Source: Boletus sp. NGJ (Eukaryota > Basidiomycota > Agaricomycetes > Boletales > Boletaceae). Taken from it: a stretch of DNA of 64,000 bases. Position 1 is the first letter of the stretch, and every line of letters starts with the position of its first letter. The DNA lies in NCBI GenBank assembly GCA_019096195.1, contig JAGTXK010000091.1:558001-622000 (forward strand). The letters are read 5' to 3'. Under the pieces are notes generated by a model. It worked only from the letters and a program-made list of their open reading frames with translations, had not been told where the DNA came from and did not search any database. Both the position numbers and the translations under genes were made by a program. Shown here in pieces: positions 59,508 to 64,000 of this stretch.

Positions 59508-59890
59508 ACCTTCCGTCCCCTTTGACACCACGCGCTTGATCATGATATAAACACAGAAGTAATCGACCTATACTGCTCGCCCTATTCTCTGGCCTCAAAC
59601 ATAAATGTTTGTACGCGATAGAATCACAGGTACCAATTCCAGAAGGAATGTAATATTGGAGAATGGGGTAGCCTACAGCTGAAACAAGGAGATTAAAAAC
59701 ATCCATGGCCGAAAGAAGAACACTCTCACAGTAAACGCAGCCAGATGGAAATTACAACACGCAGCCAAGTACAATATGGAATCGTAGGGAGACGTAATCG
59801 AGAAGCCACCAAAAGAGTGAGATCAAGGGCCAGCGACAAACAACTTACACGAGTAAGGCAAAGGTGGACTGGACAGTGGGATCTGCAACG
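59508..59890. other. Convergent 3' intergenic region
   Basis: This is where the plus-strand RO10-like gene and the minus-strand scaffold gene meet tail to tail. Nothing else is recognised. Confidence 0.4.
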
Positions 59891-62800
59891 TCAGTCCCGT
59901 GCCATCCAGTCGGTGCTCCGAGAGACCAACTCGATTGAATTGTCCGTGGTCCAGAACAAGCGCTCGGTAGCGCTCCGATTACTCCAGCTCTTTTGGTCGC
60001 GCAGTATCATAGCCTACAAGAGCACTTAGAGTTCATTCCCAAGTTGAACAACTTTATGCTTACCTGCTGTGCGCCAAGGTTCCGTTGATCGTGAGCAAAC
60101 AACTCAACGTTTTCCTCTAGTGCCTCTGACAGAATTTGAAGGTCCTGCAGGATCGCTTGCATCGCACGAACTGCCCCGAGAATAAGAATCTCTTTGCGGT
60201 TGCGTATAGTAGTGCCGTCGCTGTTAGGCGCCGGCAATGTCTTGGATACGTTTTGGAGAACTGTGTGGAGGATACGTTTGGTCTCGTTCATGATTTTCTG
60301 TGCTTGCGGGAAGTTTTTCCTCGAGACTAGGACGAGCGCACGGGTGATCATGTCCGATGCAAGGAGTTCCATCCGGCGCCGTACGATGACGGGGTCTGAG
60401 GGTTTCGGGGGTTTTGGCGAGCCAGATGCAGCCATAGGTAGGAGCGTGATAGTCAACAGCACAGGATGCGCAAGTCGAGATACCTGCTTCGTTGCGGCAG
60501 GGTCATAGAAAGAGCCATCCACCTCGAATACAGGCACCTCATCAATCATTCGATCCATCATGCCGTCCACAAGGTTCGGAGAGTCTTCGATAGCTAGTGA
60601 GTCGAGGCCCATGGATTGGACGAATTGATCGGTTGCATTTAGGGTCCGGCTACCGTTTTGACCTGCTGCTGTACGACGGCTTTCGGTATTATCGAGTTCG
60701 CACTCGATGAGCATCTCTTTGCATTCTCCGTACCGCAGCTCACCAACGTCAATGTCGACGTTGTGACCGTCAGTGGACAGTACTGATGAGGGACCACCAG
60801 AGACCTTGCGAATGCGGAAACGTTGTCCATCGACGATCTTCATGTGAAGTTTCATGTTGAGCAGGCCTATTGACATCATACCACCCACGCAACCAGCAAG
60901 ACATGCCCGAAGATCGTACCAATCCTTGACAAACGTGTATGTTCCGCTGGTGTGGTTCGACATAAGCCAGAGGGAGGCAGGGTCATGTGAGCGCCCGTAA
61001 CCGAACGAATGAATAGGCATGTTAGCTGCCTCGGCGCGAGCAAGAACCAGATCCATCTGAGCACGTCTCGTGCTATCCGCAGCGTCGCTGACGAGTATCA
61101 TCCCTGAGACCGGATTACGTGACTTGCGTTGCAATACGACGTCAAGGCCTATGTGGTGTCATCAAATCTTGATCATGGATGTAGATGAGAAATATCACTA
61201 ACCATGATTGACAGCAGTTACCACGTCAGTCTTTTCATCTTTGGAAGCTCTGATCAAGAACTCGTCCTCCGTACTCTGATTGCTATCCGGTCGTCCAATT
61301 TCGTCAATGAATTTTTGCAATCGGTTTCTGCTGTGGGTCCGCCCTGGGCACAAGTAAGGCGTTTTCCGCACTCGGCCCCCTGCCCCGACCTCGAAGGTCA
61401 CCAAGCTCAACCGGTCTTTTATTCCAAGAGAAGCAAGGAAAAAGTCAAGTGATGTTTTGATCACACGTATTTTGAGATCTGCAGTGCTGCGAGGTGAATT
61501 TGGAGGCGGCAAGGACATGATGAGGATCAAGTCAAGGGGTGGATGGGGGAGAGGCGCGAGGGAATTGGATGGTCCTGATGATACATGCGGTGTTACAACG
61601 CCCGAAGGTCGGGTATCGTAATGCAACATCGTATCCTCCTCGCTCAGGGTCTGCAGCTTGTTTTGCATTGATCGTTGATGGACCGAGCCTTGCGACGTGG
61701 CCGATGATAGGGTGGATCGTGAAGACACCTGGAGAAGGCTGTCCGCAGAGCTGGGTGTGGTAGAAGCTGTGCTAGCGCTTAGCGCACGAGATAACTTCTC
61801 TGAAGCACCAAATTCCTCTATGTCCAAACCACCGCCAAACGCAGGAGGAGAATGATTCCCTTGATGTTGTTGGAAAGAGGTGACAAGGGCTTGGATCTGG
61901 CTTCTCCACGCCTCAAGCGAAGAGCGATCTTTGAAGACGAGAATAAAGGAATCCAAGCGTTCATCTTCCATCTCGATCGTGAGACTCAGGTCTCCAGTTG
62001 TGTTGGTAGTAATCCGCTTGATGTGCCGCACGTAGATACGCCCCTTTAACCTAAGAAATCCTCTCGACTGACTGCCTGAACCAGATATGGCGGTCGACGA
62101 GTCGTTGAACCCAGGAGAATGCAAGAAGCGACCGAGGGAACGCTTCTTCTCTTCTACTACGCAGATAATAGCTTCTTTGAATAAATAGACGGAAAATTCC
62201 CGGACAAGTGAATCGCGGCGGACGGACAGTAAATCGTACATCTGCAATGGGCCAAGCCCAGATAGCGCATGACCCTTCCAATCAATAATTCGATTTCTGA
62301 GATCGTCGACGATCGCGTTGAAAGGGGATTCCTCCTCAAGAGATTGCGACGGCGCATACCGTGACGATTCCGTATCGGTAGCGTTGTATGGAGGAGCCCA
62401 TCCATCAGACGACGGGTAATGTGGGGGCTGTCGCTCTGAGCCCCGTGGTGTCAGTTGAGAGAGTTCGGTATCTTGTCGTGTGTGTATGGAAGTGTTTCGA
62501 AGGGGAAATGGTTCTGACACCACTGGCCCAGGTATAGGGGATGTATTACGCCTTGCAGGAAGTTCGATGACGACAATACAAGTGAGCGGCTGGGACATAT
62601 CTCCAGACCTGGCAATGGATGAGAATTCAGGCCGGACCTGAATAGAAGGAGCGACGACATAGTGAGAATCACTGGGTGTTGATTTTACAGAGACGGCATG
62701 ATCAGTGGGGTCATCGTCCATAGGGTTGTATGGTGTTGTCGGCGGAATGCGACGGTTTCGTGAGGCTGGTGTATCGCGGCCGGGAAAAACTGCGGGAGCA

Positions 62801-63525
62801 AGGGGATCACCCATGCCTGTGAGAGCAGCCAATTCTATGGACGGGGAATGAAAACTGTTCGACTTGTAGTACTTGAACAAAAACACTGACTGTTTGTTTT
62901 GCTATTGTCGCCATCACCGACTTTCATGGGACGACGGCACACGCCGCACACGCCCAAGTTGGACTTGCGAGGGACGGCGGACCTAGATTGACCAGGGGGA
63001 GGGCCATAGACAGCAGTAAAACATGCCTAGAGAACGGGGAATATGAGAATGTGAGAATGAGTAGATCTGCGTGCTTACTTCGTGAAGTGAATGCCCGCAT
63101 TCGGGGACAACGTGAGGCTTTTCCCCTGGCAACCTGAAGCTGAAACTGAGAGGCTCGAGACACACGGGACATTCCTGTTCATCGTCGAGGGTATCATGAT
63201 TTGAGACAACGGGGAGTGGTGGAGGTGGCATAGGTGCGAAAGGATGATGGTTATGGTTATCGGGGGTGATTCTTGAAGAGTCAGAGGAGTGGAGGGAGAC
63301 TTGGGAGGGAGAACGAGCGAGTTTGCGGTGGAAAACGGACTGGAAACCCTTGAGAGTTGAATTCTTAAAAGTGGGCGCCTTTGGGGCTGCGCGAGGAGGG
63401 GTAAAAGTGGGGGAAGGGGGGAGTTGATTGAGGGTATGTAAGTGATGAGAGTCTAAAGATGGAGACGGATCCGCTTGATTTCGGGACGACCAAGAAGGCG
63501 AGTGTGAGAGGGCAAGGGATCGCAT
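59891..63525 (-). CDS. RING-H2 / PH / vWA scaffold, Ste5/Far1-like
   Basis: Five exons with introns 63027-63078, 62835-62890, 61149-61202 and 60014-60063 join to 3,423 nt (1,140 aa). Residues 1-118 are disordered with a basic, possibly amphipathic stretch (STLKGFQSVFHRKLARSP). A RING-H2 spans residues 119-179 (CPVC, C-G-H, H-E-A-C, CGVC), split by intron 1. A Ser/Pro linker follows. A PH domain lies at about 385-510 (SVYLFKEAIICVVEEKKRSL to SLEAWRSQIQALV). A vWA domain lies at about 630-830 (LILIMSLPP, DRLSLVTFEVGA, ILVSDAADSTRRAQMDL, GYGRSHDPASLWLMSN). The vWA lacks the metal-binding DxSxS. RING-H2, PH and degenerate vWA in this order and spacing is the layout of yeast pheromone-MAPK scaffolds Ste5 and Far1. 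Function here is inferred from architecture. Confidence 0.8.
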
Positions 63526-63612
63526 TCAGGTAAAGAAAACAAGGTTGGTGGGCAACAACGTTTCGACTAACGTCAGGGAGAGCCCTTGAGAGGCGCTGAA
63601 GGGGAATGAAAG

Positions 63613-63634
63613 AAAAAAAAAAAAAAAAAAAAAA
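63613..63634. repeat. A22 homopolymer run
   Basis: Twenty-two A residues lie 88 bp upstream of the scaffold gene start; on its own strand this is a T22 tract. Such poly(dA:dT) tracts often exclude nucleosomes at fungal promoters. Confidence 0.7.
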
Positions 63635-64000
63635 CAGGACGCGTATTACGGCGAATGTCGTATGTTGAAACTCGCCGCTAAACTTTGTGTATGACTTCGC
63701 TTCTCGCTCAAATTTCCACCCTTGTTTTTTTTATCTACTACCCGCGACCCGGCGACCGTGACGACGGCTTAATGTCCGCCAGCCATCTCGACCCATGCTG
63801 TACGTATTGGCCCCATTCAGCGTGCCATAGAGACCAGTTGCGAGCCAGCACTGTACTTTGCCAGACGTGGTTCGGACGCTTCTTGAATTCAGTTTGGATT
63901 CAAGGGTTCGTTTGTAGTAGGAACGAAGTGGGTCTCCATTCGCCAAGTGAGTTTCAAATCCATGCTCCGTCGGAAGATTGCTGATGAAAATCTCCATCAT
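63635..64000. other. Window edge, no supported gene
   Basis: Overlapping frames on both strands run to the window end, but neither shows a domain or convincing splice signals. Confidence 0.35.

Noticed and set aside
8797-63525. Mating-type or secondary-metabolite locus suggested by Con7-like, Ppo and Ste5-like genes
   Set aside because: No homeodomain, pheromone receptor, pheromone precursor, PKS, NRPS or terpene synthase is present.
63731-64000. Minus-strand frame starting MMEIFISNLP, reminiscent of fungal RNA-dependent RNA polymerase N termini
   Set aside because: Only about 475 bp separate it from the scaffold start on the same strand, far too little for such a gene, and the rest shows no RdRP motif.

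Overview
The window looks like a gene-dense piece of a filamentous basidiomycete genome, most likely an Agaricomycete mushroom. Genes are broken by many 45-90 bp introns with GT(A/G)AG-type donors. The proteins are recognisably fungal: a GSTFuA-type glutathione transferase, a Con7-like zinc-finger factor, a psi-factor producing oxygenase, PMT4, a Ste5/Far1-type scaffold and TOR. No complete transposon, virus-like element or CRISPR is visible.

Layout. 0-3.4 kb: a disordered protein with protein-phosphatase-1 docking motifs, a tRNA-Pro, and an AT-rich gene-free island. 3.4-10.4 kb (minus): glutathione transferase, F-box/RCC1 protein, a 2.2 kb gap, Con7-like factor. 11.3-12.6 kb (plus): RING protein with a 15-nt exon. 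12.8-24.4 kb (minus): ARP8 (INO80 remodeller) and the complete TOR kinase. 24.9-27.9 kb (plus): second tRNA-Pro and an M20 amidohydrolase. 28.1-42.2 kb (mostly minus): DnaJ-X cochaperone, two unrecognised proteins, DUF676 lipase and a Ppo fatty-acid oxygenase, plus a possible 85-residue gene on the plus strand. 42.6-59.5 kb (plus): COPI epsilon, a polyol dehydrogenase, PMT4, MVP1, VPS5, a copper ATPase and a dynactin p24/RO10-like protein. 59.9-63.5 kb (minus): a RING-PH-vWA scaffold.

Functionally, the plus-strand run from 42.6 to 59.5 kb is dominated by secretory and endosomal genes: ER O-mannosylation, COPI coat, two sorting nexins side by side, a Golgi-type copper pump and a dynein cofactor. 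TOR (growth), ARP8 (chromatin), Ppo (oxylipin signals) and the Ste5/Far1-like scaffold (pheromone MAPK signalling, by architecture) are the regulatory genes. The most interesting observations are the RING-PH-vWA scaffold in a basidiomycete, a Ppo enzyme whose P450 half has lost its heme-thiolate cysteine, and the MVP1-VPS5 tandem. Gene models were joined by eye from splice signals. Where stated as checked, exon lengths sum to a whole number of codons; other models are approximate inside.
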